Counted from the stretch's first letter, positions 1 through 8,899 are shown. The stretch is DNA of 64,000 bases from an uncultured Prevotellaceae bacterium (GCA_947168395.1 CAMVLT010000003.1:1-64000); one strand, 5' to 3'. Notes: generated from the sequence alone by a model not told the origin. Made by a program: numbers and translations.

Positions 1-53
1 CTGCGCCGATGGTACTGCAATGCAATGCGGGAGAGTAGGAGGCCGCCGTCTTT
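1..53 (+). rRNA. rrf: 5S ribosomal RNA, 3' end only
   Basis: The window opens inside a 5S rRNA gene. The segment with GGTACTGCAATGC, GCGGGAGAGTAGG and GCCGCC matches the 3' third of Bacteroidota 5S rRNA. The 5' part lies before the window, so this is the tail of an rRNA operon. The exact 3' end is estimated from where the conserved helix stops, just before a terminator hairpin. Confidence 0.85.
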
Positions 54-57
54 CATG

Positions 58-92
58 AAGCCCTAAGTCACTAATGACTCGGGGCTTTTTTG
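58..92 (+). terminator. Rho-independent terminator of the rRNA operon
   Basis: The arms AAGCCC and GGGGCTT, extended by AGTCA/TGACT, form a hairpin that is followed by a run of T. It sits directly after the 5S gene. Confidence 0.85.
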
Positions 93-113
93 TTAATGAA
101 AAAGTGATTGTAT

Positions 114-1256
114 ATGAAGAAAATGATTCTGAGCATGATGCTCACAGCCATTACCCTGTTTGGATGGGCTGCAAACGATGGTAAAACATTGAAGGTAAAG
201 CTCGATATCGTTGACTTTGGTGACACGGTAGTGGTTTATCGTTTTGGCCATGAAGAACTGACCTTTATCGGCAAGAACGGTAAGTTTGAATTCGAGCTGC
301 AGGTAGATACAGTCTGCAACGGCTTGCTATTACAGCCAAGGCTGTTGCGGGGCGACATGGAGGATCCGCATTTCTACACCATACCTCTTGTAGGCGGTGA
401 ATCGGTGAGTGTGCTGGATACTGACAAGACCCGTTTCGATGTAGACGGTACAGGATTCTATGCTGATTACCATCAGATGGATCTCTTCAAGGAAAATGTA
501 GGCAAAGAGCAACGCGACAATGCTGCCAAATACCGTGAGATGAAAACTGACAGCACCATTAGTAAGGAGGAACGCAACAAGTTCTACAATGATGTATATA
601 CGCCCAGTTACAACCGCTACCAGCAGGCTTTGGTAGATTATGTAAAAGCACATCCGAAACAAGAGTCTGCCGTATGTCTGCTCAGAAGTATCGATGGTCT
701 CGACAAGATGAAGGAAACATATAAGCTTTTTGATGTCTCTGTCCGTGAGGGCCGCATGAAACCACTCTACGAGAGTTGGGTGAAGGATGCTGAGGAACGT
801 CTCAAGGCCGAGGCAGAAGAAAAGGAAGCTCAGAAGAAGCAGATTGCCGGAATCGAGGCACCTTTGTTCACGCTCAACGATTTGGAAGGGAACCCCCTCG
901 CACTGACCTCCTTGCGTGGCAAGTATGTTATTCTCGATTTCTGGGGGTCATGGTGCGTCTGGTGTATCAAGGGGTTCCCGAAGATGAAGGAGTACTATGC
1001 CAAGTATCCGGGCAAGTTTGAGATTCTCGGCATCGATTGCAACGATACAGAGGAAAAGTGGAAGACTGCAGTCAAGAAGCATGAGCTGCCCTGGCTACAT
1101 GTATACTGTCCGAAGACATCAACGCTATTGTCCGACTATGGCATCACAGGCTTTCCAACCAAGATTATCATCGGGCCCGACGGCAAGATTGTAAAAACCA
1201 TCGTAGGCGAGGATCCGTCATTCTATACATTGCTTGATGAATTGTTCAGCAAATAA
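114..1256 (+). CDS. Secreted TlpA-like thioredoxin-fold protein with N-terminal extension
   Basis: The 380-residue product starts with a signal peptide (MKKMILSMMLTAITLFGWAA), so it should act outside the inner membrane. Residues about 20-230 form a mainly beta and then helical region like the DUF4369-type front half common in Bacteroidales thioredoxin proteins. From about residue 245 there is an AhpC/TSA-TlpA thioredoxin fold with the redox motif WCVWC (Cys281, Cys284) and a cis-Pro region ITGFPTKIII. The family reduces or isomerises disulfides in exported proteins; the partner is unknown. The ATG at 114 is preferred to an in-frame TTG at 108 because the signal peptide begins there. A terminator follows, so the gene seems monocistronic. 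Confidence 0.85.
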   Translation: MKKMILSMMLTAITLFGWAANDGKTLKVKLDIVDFGDTVVVYRFGHEELTFIGKNGKFEFELQVDTVCNGLLLQPRLLRGDMEDPHFYTIPLVGGESVSVLDTDKTRFDVDGTGFYADYHQMDLFKENVGKEQRDNAAKYREMKTDSTISKEERNKFYNDVYTPSYNRYQQALVDYVKAHPKQESAVCLLRSIDGLDKMKETYKLFDVSVREGRMKPLYESWVKDAEERLKAEAEEKEAQKKQIAGIEAPLFTLNDLEGNPLALTSLRGKYVILDFWGSWCVWCIKGFPKMKEYYAKYPGKFEILGIDCNDTEEKWKTAVKKHELPWLHVYCPKTSTLLSDYGITGFPTKIIIGPDGKIVKTIVGEDPSFYTLLDELFSK

Positions 1257-1280
1257 AATATACGGACAGAAGTAACGAAA

Positions 1281-1316
1281 ATCCACGGAATGCTTGGCGT
1301 TCCGTGTTTTTTTTCG
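1281..1316 (+). terminator. Terminator after the thioredoxin gene
   Basis: CCACGGAA and TTCCGTG pair around a short loop and are followed by eight or more T. The hairpin overlaps the likely ettA promoter. Confidence 0.75.
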
Positions 1317-1324
1317 TATCTTTG
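1293..1324 (+). promoter_or_regulatory. Probable ettA promoter
   Basis: TATCTTTG at 1317-1324 matches the Bacteroidota -7 element TAnnTTTG. CTTG at 1293, 20 bases upstream, is one mismatch from the -33 element TTTG. The -33 part lies inside the preceding terminator hairpin. Confidence 0.6.
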
Positions 1325-1351
1325 CCGTCAGTAACACAATACTCTATACAA

Positions 1352-3049
1352 ATGGCAACAGTAGACGACAAGAAAGTGATTTTCTCGATGGTCGGAGTGA
1401 GCAAGACCATTCAGCAGAACCAGAAGCAAGTGCTCAAAAACATCTATCTCAGTTTCTTCTATGGGGCAAAAATCGGCATCATTGGCCTGAACGGTGCTGG
1501 TAAGTCAACGCTCATGAAGATTATTGCCGGTCTGGACCAGCAGTATCAGGGTAATGTGGTGTGGAGTCCAGGGTATACGGTGGGCTACCTGCCACAGGAT
1601 CCCCCTTTGGACGAGAGAAAGACGGTGAAGGAAAACGTGATGGAAGGCGTGCAGCATGTGTATGATGCACTGGCCGAATATGACGACATCAATGTGAAAT
1701 TCGGCTTGCCCGAGTTTTATGAAGACCCAGACAAAATGGATAAGCTGATGACGCGTCAGGCGGAGCTGCAGGATATCATCGATGCTACCGATGCTTGGAA
1801 TATGGACTCCAAGCTGGACCGCGCTATGGCGGCCTTGAATTGTCCTCCTGGCGATTGGAGTGTACAAAACCTTTCTGGTGGTGAGCGTCGCCGTGTGGCC
1901 CTGTGCCGCCTGTTGCTGCAAAAGCCGGACGTGTTGCTGCTCGACGAACCTACCAACCATCTTGATGCGGAGTCTATCGACTGGCTGGAGCAGCATTTGC
2001 AGCAGTATGAGGGGACAGTCATTGCCGTCACCCACGACCGCTATTTCCTGGACGATGTGGCCGAGTGGATTCTGGAGCTGGACCGTGGTGAGGGCATTCC
2101 CTGGAAGGGCAACTATTCTTCTTGGCTTGAACAGAAGTCGCAGCGGTTGGCGATGGAGGAAAAGGTGGCCTCGAAGCGTCGCAAGACGCTTGAGCGTGAG
2201 TTGGAATGGGTGCGTATGGCCCCGAAGGCCCGCCATGCTAAGGGAAAAGCACGTCTGAACAGCTACGAGACGATGCTGAACGAGGAGCAGAAGCAGAAAG
2301 AGGAGAAACTGGAAATCTTCATCCCCAACGGTCCGCGTCTGGGCAACAAAGTCATCGAGGCCGAGCATGTTGCAAAGTCGTACCCCGAAAAGCAGCTGTT
2401 TACCGACCTGAACTTCGTATTGCCGCCTAATGGAATTGTGGGTGTTATCGGTCCCAATGGTGCAGGCAAGACCACGTTGTTCCGCCTGATTATGGGATTT
2501 GAGCAGCCTGATGCAGGCTCGTTCAACGTAGGCGATACGGTGAAGATGAGCTATGTTGACCAGCAGCACAAGGACATTGACCCTACGAAGACCGTCTATC
2601 AGGTTGTGAGCCAAGGCAACGAGACCATTCGCATGGGCGGAAAGGATATCAATGTACGCGCATATCTGTCACGTTTCAACTTCAGTGGGGCTGACCAGGA
2701 AAAGAAGTGTGGGGTGCTCAGCGGCGGTGAACGCAACCGTCTGCACTTGGCCATCGCTTTGAAGCAGGAAGGTAATGTGTTACTTTTAGACGAGCCTACT
2801 AACGATATAGATGTCAACACATTACGTGCATTAGAGGAAGGTCTGGAAGCATTTGCAGGCTGTGCTGTCATCATCAGTCACGACCGTTGGTTTCTCGACC
2901 GTATCTGTACGCATATTCTTGCTTTCGAAGGAGAGGGCAACGTATTCTATTTCGAAGGGAACTACTCAGAGTATGAGGCGAATAAAGCAATGCGTTTAGG
3001 ACTGGAAGAACCCAAGCGCACTCGTTACCGTAAGTTGATGGAGGAGTAG
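1352..3049 (+). CDS. ettA: Energy-dependent translational throttle protein EttA (ABC-F)
   Basis: The 565-residue protein has two ABC ATPase domains and no membrane segments, as in ABC-F translation factors. The first domain has Walker A GLNGAGKST (about residue 45), signature LSGGERRRV (about 174) and [11 protein letters not shown] (about 195). The second has GPNGAGKTT (about 367), LSGGERNRL and LLLDEPTNDID (about 477). The N-terminal region (SKTIQQNQKQVLKNI, then LSFFYGAKIGIIG) and the linker MAPKARHAKGKARLNSYE are typical of EttA, which binds the ribosomal E site and gates the first peptide bonds according to ATP level. An upstream in-frame codon at 1304 lies in the promoter, so the ATG at 1352 is the start. 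Confidence 0.93.
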   Translation: MATVDDKKVIFSMVGVSKTIQQNQKQVLKNIYLSFFYGAKIGIIGLNGAGKSTLMKIIAGLDQQYQGNVVWSPGYTVGYLPQDPPLDERKTVKENVMEGVQHVYDALAEYDDINVKFGLPEFYEDPDKMDKLMTRQAELQDIIDATDAWNMDSKLDRAMAALNCPPGDWSVQNLSGGERRRVALCRLLLQKPDVLLLDEPTNHLDAESIDWLEQHLQQYEGTVIAVTHDRYFLDDVAEWILELDRGEGIPWKGNYSSWLEQKSQRLAMEEKVASKRRKTLERELEWVRMAPKARHAKGKARLNSYETMLNEEQKQKEEKLEIFIPNGPRLGNKVIEAEHVAKSYPEKQLFTDLNFVLPPNGIVGVIGPNGAGKTTLFRLIMGFEQPDAGSFNVGDTVKMSYVDQQHKDIDPTKTVYQVVSQGNETIRMGGKDINVRAYLSRFNFSGADQEKKCGVLSGGERNRLHLAIALKQEGNVLLLDEPTNDIDVNTLRALEEGLEAFAGCAVIISHDRWFLDRICTHILAFEGEGNVFYFEGNYSEYEANKAMRLGLEEPKRTRYRKLMEE

Positions 3050-3093
3050 CGTTCAGTTTTTTGTGTCAAAATTAGTATTACCAAAAATCCATA

Positions 3094-4551
3094 ATGAAGA
3101 TGAAAAAGCTAATGATTTGGAACCTGCTGATGCTTGCGATGACGATGCAGGCCCAGACTGCGAGAAAATTTACATTGAACCTGACCGACGACGGAAAGGC
3201 GCAAATGGTGTGTTTCCTACCCCAGACATCTTCGGGCAAGGCTATTGTGGGTGTTCCCGGTGGCGGATATTCGGTCCTGTCCAACAGCCATGAGGGTTAT
3301 CTGGCCTCTGAATGGCTCAACCAACAGGGTATCGCTTATTTTGTGGTGAACTACCGATTACCTAATGGCGACCGTAGCAAGCCGATGGGCGACGTGGAGC
3401 ATGGAATCCGCATTGTCCGTGACTCAGCACAGACATGGAGCATCAATCCTCACGACGTGGGTATCATGGGATTCTCAGCAGGTGGTCATCTGGCTTCGGT
3501 CATCTCCACCCATTCCGACTTTGACGTGAGGCCCGATTTCACTATCTTGTTCTATCCCGTTATTTCTATGGATGAGCGGGTGTCTCACAAGTGGTCGTGT
3601 CGTTATTTTTTGGGTGAGGAGGGACAGAAAGACCCGAAGCTGGTACGCGATTTCTCAACTGACCAGGCCGTACGCCGCCATTTGACGCCTCCAGCCATTA
3701 TCATCATGGCCAGTGACGACCGCTTAGTGCCGCCGGTAACCAACGGCGTGGCCTATTATTCAGCCATGCGCAATGCAGGCAATGAATGTGCCATGTATAT
3801 CTATCCGACAGGTGACCACGGCTTCGGTTTCGGCTCTTGGTTCAAGTATCATGACCAGATGCTCACCGACCTTGGTAACTGGCTTAAGGCCCGCCAGACA
3901 CCACAGCCCGGAGCTATCCGTGTGGCCTGCATCGGCAACAGCATTACGGACGGTCATGGAATCGACATGGCAACACAATACGGCTATCCTGCTGAACTAC
4001 AGAAGAAACTTGGCAATGGCTATTGGGTGAAAAACTTTGGCGTTAGCGCCCGTACCATGCTCAACAAGGGTGACTATCCATACATGAACGAGATGGCGTG
4101 GCAAGACGCATTGGCTTTCAAGCCCGATGTGGTCATCATCAAATTAGGTACTAACGACTCGAAGCCCTATAACTGGCAACACAATTCTGAGTTCCGTCAA
4201 GACTTGGAACAGATGGTTACCACACTCTGTCCTGCATTGGCACAGCCTGCCAAGAAGGGCAAGAAGAATAAAAGCCAAAAATCTCAACTCTCCAGTCAAA
4301 AACCTCAAATCTTCCTGTGTACGCCTATTCCAGCTTTCAAGTCGACGTGGGATATCAACGACTCCGTTATTGTGAACGGCATCATCCCCATTCAGAAAGA
4401 GGTTGCACAGAAGTATGGTCTGCGTATCATCGATTTGCATACACATTATGCTAATGACGGTGACAAGATGCTTACCGATGGTATTCACCCCGATGGCAAG
4501 GGTGCCCAGCGTTTAGCTGAAATCATTGCCGGGGAAATCAAGAATAATTGA
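3094..4551 (+). CDS. Secreted two-domain carbohydrate esterase (alpha/beta hydrolase + SGNH)
   Basis: The 485-residue product has a signal peptide (MKMKKLMIWNLLMLAMTMQA) and two hydrolase domains. Residues about 45-270 are an acetyl-esterase-like alpha/beta hydrolase: GGGYSVLSNSHEGYLA for the oxyanion region, GFSAGGHLAS with Ser128 as nucleophile, and a late HGFGFG histidine motif. Residues about 275-485 are an SGNH/GDSL esterase: GNSITDG with Ser283, KLGTNDS and DGIHPDGKGA with the Asp/His pair. Such pairings in Bacteroidales are usually linked to removing acetyl groups from xylan or other plant glycans; that role is inference. Residues about 388-408 (KKGKKNKSQKSQ...) are a low-complexity insert in the SGNH domain that looks like an in-frame tandem duplication. 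Confidence 0.82.
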   Translation: MKMKKLMIWNLLMLAMTMQAQTARKFTLNLTDDGKAQMVCFLPQTSSGKAIVGVPGGGYSVLSNSHEGYLASEWLNQQGIAYFVVNYRLPNGDRSKPMGDVEHGIRIVRDSAQTWSINPHDVGIMGFSAGGHLASVISTHSDFDVRPDFTILFYPVISMDERVSHKWSCRYFLGEEGQKDPKLVRDFSTDQAVRRHLTPPAIIIMASDDRLVPPVTNGVAYYSAMRNAGNECAMYIYPTGDHGFGFGSWFKYHDQMLTDLGNWLKARQTPQPGAIRVACIGNSITDGHGIDMATQYGYPAELQKKLGNGYWVKNFGVSARTMLNKGDYPYMNEMAWQDALAFKPDVVIIKLGTNDSKPYNWQHNSEFRQDLEQMVTTLCPALAQPAKKGKKNKSQKSQLSSQKPQIFLCTPIPAFKSTWDINDSVIVNGIIPIQKEVAQKYGLRIIDLHTHYANDGDKMLTDGIHPDGKGAQRLAEIIAGEIKNN

Positions 4552-4566
4552 ATAATTGGTAAAAAT

Positions 4567-4613
4567 AACTGCCGCCATCCCATTAGGTAAGGAATGGCGG
4601 CAGCTTTATTTTT
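4567..4613. terminator. Bidirectional terminator between convergent genes
   Basis: CTGCCGCCAT and ATGGCGGCAG form a strong stem, with T-rich sequence to the right and A-rich sequence to the left. It can serve the esterase gene on the plus strand and htrA on the minus strand. Confidence 0.8.
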
Positions 4614-4626
4614 ATAATATCACTCT

Positions 4627-6132
4627 TTATTCTTCGCTTAACGGCACAGCAAAGTAGCCTTTTTTGCCAGTGGGATAGATGCCCTGGATGTAGAGCACAG
4701 GCTCCTTCGAGGTGCTGGCTTCTTTCACAATCTTCTGCAAATCATCGATGGACTTGACACTCTGCTCGTTAATGCGCTGGATGATGAATCCCTTGGGTAC
4801 TCCAGCATCCTTCAGCTTACCTCCATTGACCTTGAGCACTTCCAGTCCGTAGCCAATGTTCAGCTGCTCCTTCTGTTGGTCGGTGATAGCACGGAACTGT
4901 CCGCCCAGCACGTCGATATCGGCGTTCTTCACCACTTTGGTGTTACCCTGCTCGTTCCTCAACGTCAGCGTGGCCTTCTGCTGTTTCTTGTTGCGCAGGT
5001 AGTTGATGTTAATCTTGTCGCCCGGGCGCTTCTGAGCAATGACGTTCTGCAACTCACCGAACGACTTGATCTTCTGTCCGTCAATGTGGGTGATGACATC
5101 GCCTTCCTTCAGTCCGGCCTCTGCGGCAGCACCGTCTTCCACAACCTCCGCAATATAGATACCTTCCATCGTGCCGAGGTCAACCTCCTTGCCCTTCTCC
5201 TTTTCGTTGTCTACATAGGCGTTGACGTCGCTGCCCTTGATGCCAATCATGGCGCGCTGCACGGTGCCAAACTTTTTCAGGTCGTCCACCACCTTATTCA
5301 TAATAGAAGTGGGGATAGCAAATCCGTAACCAATGTTCGAACCGTTAGGCGAGGCCAGCATAGCGTTGATGCCGATGAGTTCACCACGGGTGTTGACCAA
5401 TGCACCGCCCGAATTACCCTGATTGATAGCAGCATCAGTCTGAATCATCGAGGTAATACCGCCTGTATTCATAGAACGAGCCTTAGCCGAGACAATACCG
5501 GCTGTCACCGTGTTGTTCAGTCCTAAGGGATTACCGACGGCCAGTACCCATTCTCCAACCTTCACGTCGTCGCTGTTGGCTATGATAATTGCGGGCAACT
5601 GCTTGGCATCAATCTTGATGAGTGCAAGGTCAGTAGTAGCGTCAGCACCGATAATGCGTGCTGAATACTCCTTGTTGTCGTTCAGAGTGACAGTCAGTTC
5701 ATCGGCACCATCTACCACGTGGTTGTTAGTCACGATAAAGCCATCGGCCGAAATGATGACACCCGACCCGGCAGCCTGGCGCTTGGGTGTCTGCACTTGC
5801 CGCTGACGACGGCCCCCATTACCTTGACCACGTCCAAAGAATCCACCGAAGGGGTCACTGAAGAAGTCCTCGAATGGGTCGCTATATTCAACGGTCTGGA
5901 TTTTCGAATTCTGTGTGTTCTTGATGTAGACCACTGAAGGCAATGACTTCTCGGCAGCATAGGTCAAGTCTACTGGTTGCCCGGCAGGTGCTGACGAAAC
6001 GACGGGCGAGGGAACTTGTTCGGGTGAAGTGGCAGCGTTGGTGTTATTGAATGCTGCTACTGAAAAAACGACAGCTACCAATGCTGATGTTGGCACTGCA
6101 ATGTTGACAATCTTTTTCATATCCATACTCAT
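4627..6132 (-). CDS. htrA: HtrA/Do-family periplasmic serine protease
   Basis: The 501-residue protein begins with a signal or anchor segment (about residues 8-30). It then has a trypsin-like domain with the full catalytic triad: His138 in TNNHVV, Asp168 in TTDLALIKI and Ser241 in NQGNSGGAL. Two PDZ domains follow, at about 300-390 (IAEVVEDGAAAEAGLKEGD) and 425-495 (GFIIQRINEQSVKSIDDL). This is the DegP/DegQ layout, a periplasmic protease and chaperone that removes damaged exported proteins. The loop after the N-terminus is rich in Phe, Gly and Asp (SDPFGGFFGRGQGNGGRRQ), the LA-loop position of Do proteases. It is transcribed towards the esterase gene and ends at their shared terminator. Confidence 0.93.
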   Translation of the reverse strand: MSMDMKKIVNIAVPTSALVAVVFSVAAFNNTNAATSPEQVPSPVVSSAPAGQPVDLTYAAEKSLPSVVYIKNTQNSKIQTVEYSDPFEDFFSDPFGGFFGRGQGNGGRRQRQVQTPKRQAAGSGVIISADGFIVTNNHVVDGADELTVTLNDNKEYSARIIGADATTDLALIKIDAKQLPAIIIANSDDVKVGEWVLAVGNPLGLNNTVTAGIVSAKARSMNTGGITSMIQTDAAINQGNSGGALVNTRGELIGINAMLASPNGSNIGYGFAIPTSIMNKVVDDLKKFGTVQRAMIGIKGSDVNAYVDNEKEKGKEVDLGTMEGIYIAEVVEDGAAAEAGLKEGDVITHIDGQKIKSFGELQNVIAQKRPGDKININYLRNKKQQKATLTLRNEQGNTKVVKNADIDVLGGQFRAITDQQKEQLNIGYGLEVLKVNGGKLKDAGVPKGFIIQRINEQSVKSIDDLQKIVKEASTSKEPVLYIQGIYPTGKKGYFAVPLSEE

Positions 6133-6362
6133 TTTGTTTAAATTAATAATCTCGTTTTTTTGATTTCGACTGCAAAATTAAGCGCAAAGTTTAAAAAACT
6201 GACAAAATGTCGTGAAGATTTGTCCCAATTTAACAATTCCCCCGTTTGCGTTAACGCTGCTTTGCGATTAACACTTAAAACCTTAAATAGTTGACAAAAT
6301 TAAGAATTCACCATGTTTGTAATTGCTTATTTTTAATTAAGTCTACTCTTTTGGCAAATTTG
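6133..6362. other. AT-rich intergenic region between htrA and rnpB
   Basis: This divergent spacer holds the promoters of both neighbours. For htrA, the minus strand shows TAATTTTG (plus 6173-6180) with a TTTG 22 bases further upstream (plus 6203-6206), a slightly long spacing. No gene or repeat is visible in the remainder. Confidence 0.5.
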
Positions 6363-6394
6363 TTTGGCAAATTGCGTATTTTACATTACCTTTG
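6363..6394 (+). promoter_or_regulatory. rnpB promoter
   Basis: TTTG at 6363-6366 and TACCTTTG at 6387-6394 are separated by exactly 20 bases, a perfect Bacteroidota promoter. The RNA starts about six bases after it. Confidence 0.85.
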
Positions 6395-6399
6395 CACTC

Positions 6400-6779
6400 G
6401 GAAAGCAGTGTTTCGGTCTGTCGCTGGTGCCACATGAGAAGGGCACGAGAGGAAAGTCCGGGCAGCACAGGACACCCCACTTGCGAAAGTACAAGCTATT
6501 GGTGACAGTAGGTGTTGGGCAGAAGAAAACAACCGCCCGTCAGGGTAAGGGTGAGAAGGTGGTGTAAGAGACCACCAGGCGGCTGGCGACAGTCGTGCTG
6601 TGTCCTCTGGGGGCTGCAAGTTCATGTATACCATCGTCTGAGGGCTGTCCGTCCAAGGTCCGCAAGGCACACGATGGAGGGTAGAATGCTAAAGCCGTGG
6701 GGTGACTTACGGATTAGATAAATGACAGACACTGACAACTTGTCAGCACAGAACCCGGCTTACAGGGACAGTGCTTTCC
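6400..6779 (+). ncRNA. rnpB: RNase P RNA (bacterial class A)
   Basis: The catalytic RNA of RNase P matures tRNA 5' ends. The conserved core is visible: GAGAGGAAAGTCCGGGC near the 5' end, GGGTAAGGGTGAGAAGG in the middle, AGGGTAGAATGCTAAAGC, and the closing ACAGAACCCGGCTTACAGG. The ends GGAAAGC (6400) and GCTTTCC (6773-6779) pair to form helix P1, which fixes both boundaries. A T-rich stretch at 6782 follows and probably ends transcription. Any reading frame inside it is spurious. Confidence 0.95.
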
Positions 6780-6810
6780 ACTTTTTTATTTGAGATTTGA
6801 GGTTTGAGAG

Positions 6811-7740
6811 GTGAAATATCTGTTGAAACGTATCTATAGGACACTTGTCATGACCATCGGATTTTTCACGGCCAAGCGAGTGATGGCCAAGGCATCGGCC
6901 TTGACCTATTCAACCTTGTTGGCTATTGTCCCCATCTTGGCAGTCGTCTTTGCCATAGCTCGCGGCTTCGGCTATAATAAATATATAGAGGTATGGTTCC
7001 GCGATGTGCTGGCTTCCCAGCCTCAGGCTGCCGACATCATTATTGAGTGGGTGAACAGCTACTTGGTACATGCCAAGAGCGGCGTGTTCTTAGGTATTGG
7101 CCTGGTGTTTATGCTCTACACGGTGCTGATGCTGGTGAACAATGTCGAGGAGACGTTCAACGAGATATGGCAGGTGAACAACTCGCGCAGCCTCTATCGC
7201 TCGTTCACCAACTATCTGGCAGCCTTTTTCCTGTGCCCCATCTTCATTGTCCTCACAACGGGCTTTTCCATCGTGCTTACTACATTGGCCAGCAGCATGC
7301 CCGACGTACTGATGTTGGGCTCCGTGTTCAGCCATCTGCTCGACTTGCTGCCATACGTGTTGCTGTCAATGCTTTTCGTGGGGTTATATGTATCCATGCC
7401 CAACACGCGGGTAGACTGGCGCTGTGCTATTGTACCAGGTATCATAGCGGGTGTCGGCATCCAGTGGCTACAGGTTTTCTACGTCCACTCGCAGATATGG
7501 GTGACTGGTTACAATGCCATTTATGGTTCGTTCGCGGCTTTGCCTTTGTTCATGCTCTGGGTGCAGATTTCGTGGACTATCTGCCTGTTTGGTGCCGAAC
7601 TGACCTTTGCCAATCAGCACCTGAAGCAGTTTGGCATCAATGTGGAACAAGCGAACTTCCATCCATACGTGGATATGAGCGATGACGAGCGCAACGACCA
7701 CTCTGTGGCGATGTATGCCGACGGCATTGACGGACTGTAA
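6811..7740 (+). CDS. YihY/BrkB family inner-membrane protein
   Basis: The 309-residue protein has about six hydrophobic segments and the hallmarks of the YihY/UPF0761 family (often misnamed RNase BN): ASALTYSTLLAIVPILAVVFAIARGFG near the N-terminus, split here as ASALTYSTL and PILAVVFA, then YGSFAALPLFMLWVQISW and FGAELTFA towards the C-terminus. Its function is unknown; it is not a nuclease. The start is a GTG preceded by a repetitive TTTGAGATTTGAGG leader, and the first ATG alternative would be 13 codons later. It follows rnpB closely and is followed after 15 bases by a lipoprotein gene, so the two may be cotranscribed. Confidence 0.85.
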   Translation: MKYLLKRIYRTLVMTIGFFTAKRVMAKASALTYSTLLAIVPILAVVFAIARGFGYNKYIEVWFRDVLASQPQAADIIIEWVNSYLVHAKSGVFLGIGLVFMLYTVLMLVNNVEETFNEIWQVNNSRSLYRSFTNYLAAFFLCPIFIVLTTGFSIVLTTLASSMPDVLMLGSVFSHLLDLLPYVLLSMLFVGLYVSMPNTRVDWRCAIVPGIIAGVGIQWLQVFYVHSQIWVTGYNAIYGSFAALPLFMLWVQISWTICLFGAELTFANQHLKQFGINVEQANFHPYVDMSDDERNDHSVAMYADGIDGL

Positions 7741-7761
7741 GTTATTTTAGATTGAATGGTT

Positions 7762-8400
7762 ATGAAGAGAATACTGATTGGTTTATCCTTATTCGTTAGT
7801 TTGGCATCCATGCTGCTGACAATTGGCTGTGGCAACCGCCGCATGTCGGACGCGGAACTTCAGCACAAGATTGACAGTCTGAAAGCACTTGAGGTGAAGC
7901 GGCAGTTGAAACTGCAAGGAATCAACTTGGAGGAACACTCGCCTTTTCAGATGTTCTACGACAGTCTGGACATCCAGACCCTGCCTATCCGCTATTCCGA
8001 CGACTATGTGCGATACCTGCCAGGCTTCCGTGTCGTTCCGCTTTCTATCATGACCTATCTGGATTTGGAGGGCAGAGAGGCTCCAAAGGCGATGTCGCTG
8101 CCAGAGACTATTGGTACGCGACTGGTGCTGTTGGCGGCTGATGTCAACGAAGAAGAGTATGAACTGTGGCTCTATTCGCTCGACAACGAATATTTTCCCG
8201 TTGACAAGCTGCTGCTATACGAACCTCAGTACCCCTCGAAGACCAATCTGACCCAAAAAACGCAGGAGCCTTACTTCTCGATAACCAGCGACTATAAAAT
8301 CATGGTTATGGAGTACCGCAGCAACCATGATCGTTTTGGTCAGCTCAGCACTTTCTACGTAGACGAAAGCCGCATGTTTGTGGAGGAACCGCCCTATTGA
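7762..8400 (+). CDS. Uncharacterised lipoprotein (DUF4738-like size)
   Basis: I do not recognise this 212-residue protein by function. It begins MKRILIGLSLFVSLASMLLTIGC, a lipoprotein signal with a lipobox ending at Cys23, so it should be anchored in an outer or inner membrane leaflet. The mature part has no repeats or catalytic motifs I can name; it includes a short charged helix (DAELQHKIDSLKALEVKRQ) and a compact mixed domain. An in-frame ATG at 7756 adds two residues; 7762 gives the cleaner signal. It lies 21 bases after the YihY gene and ends 4 bases before a convergent gene. The comparison to a DUF is by size only and is weak. Confidence 0.65.
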   Translation: MKRILIGLSLFVSLASMLLTIGCGNRRMSDAELQHKIDSLKALEVKRQLKLQGINLEEHSPFQMFYDSLDIQTLPIRYSDDYVRYLPGFRVVPLSIMTYLDLEGREAPKAMSLPETIGTRLVLLAADVNEEEYELWLYSLDNEYFPVDKLLLYEPQYPSKTNLTQKTQEPYFSITSDYKIMVMEYRSNHDRFGQLSTFYVDESRMFVEEPPY

Positions 8401-8404
8401 TGTC

Positions 8405-8845
8405 CTACTCTTTCAGCAGTTTGTCGAAGAAGTCGTCCAGGTCCTGATCAAGGTTGGCCATGAGTTCTGAGTCGATGATGACTGTATCATCATCCACGAC
8501 GTACAACTCGCCGATTGACTCTTTGTCGTCGTCCTCGAGAACAAATGAATAGGGCTTGATGATACCCAAGTTCTCCACCTGTGACTTTTGCTTCTCAATA
8601 CAGCGGCGGATGATGGTGATAATCTGTTCGAAGAAGTCATCGTCCTTGTTGTCAATCCATTGCTCTACGACGCAGCGGGTAATCTCGTTGTCATCGTCGT
8701 CAAATGCCATCAGTTCGCCGGTTTCCTGGGTTACACGGATATGGATGTCGGTGAGCATGGTGGCATCTTCCTGGGCAGGAAATTTCTCGGCTATTTTTCG
8801 GATAGCACGTCCAATTTGTTGTAGCGTTTGTTCAGTTGCTTTCAT
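8405..8845 (-). CDS. Small acidic cytoplasmic protein, function unknown
   Basis: The 146-residue product is strongly acidic (runs such as DDDDNE, DNKDDDFF, EDDDKE and DQDLDDFFDKLL) and has no signal or membrane segment. It keeps a regular alpha/beta pattern and a good promoter, so it is a real gene. I recognise no catalytic motif. The acidity could indicate a protein-binding or nucleic-acid-mimic role, but that is speculation. It converges on the lipoprotein gene with a 4-base gap. Confidence 0.7.
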   Translation of the reverse strand: MKATEQTLQQIGRAIRKIAEKFPAQEDATMLTDIHIRVTQETGELMAFDDDDNEITRCVVEQWIDNKDDDFFEQIITIIRRCIEKQKSQVENLGIIKPYSFVLEDDDKESIGELYVVDDDTVIIDSELMANLDQDLDDFFDKLLKE

Positions 8846-8867
8846 ATTGTTGTTCGTAATTTGCCGA

Positions 8868-8899
8868 CAAAAGTATAAAAAAGACTTTGTATCTGCAAA
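8868..8899 (-). promoter_or_regulatory. Promoter of the acidic-protein gene
   Basis: On the minus strand TTTG (plus 8896-8899) and TACTTTTG (plus 8868-8875) are 20 bases apart, a perfect spacing. It ends about 22 bases before the start codon. Confidence 0.75.

Noticed and set aside
3094..4551. Two separate esterase genes joined by a frameshift
   Set aside because: The frame is continuous, no internal start with leader is seen, and two-domain esterases of this type are known in the phylum.
6364..6721. Small open frames on both strands
   Set aside because: They lie inside the RNase P RNA gene.
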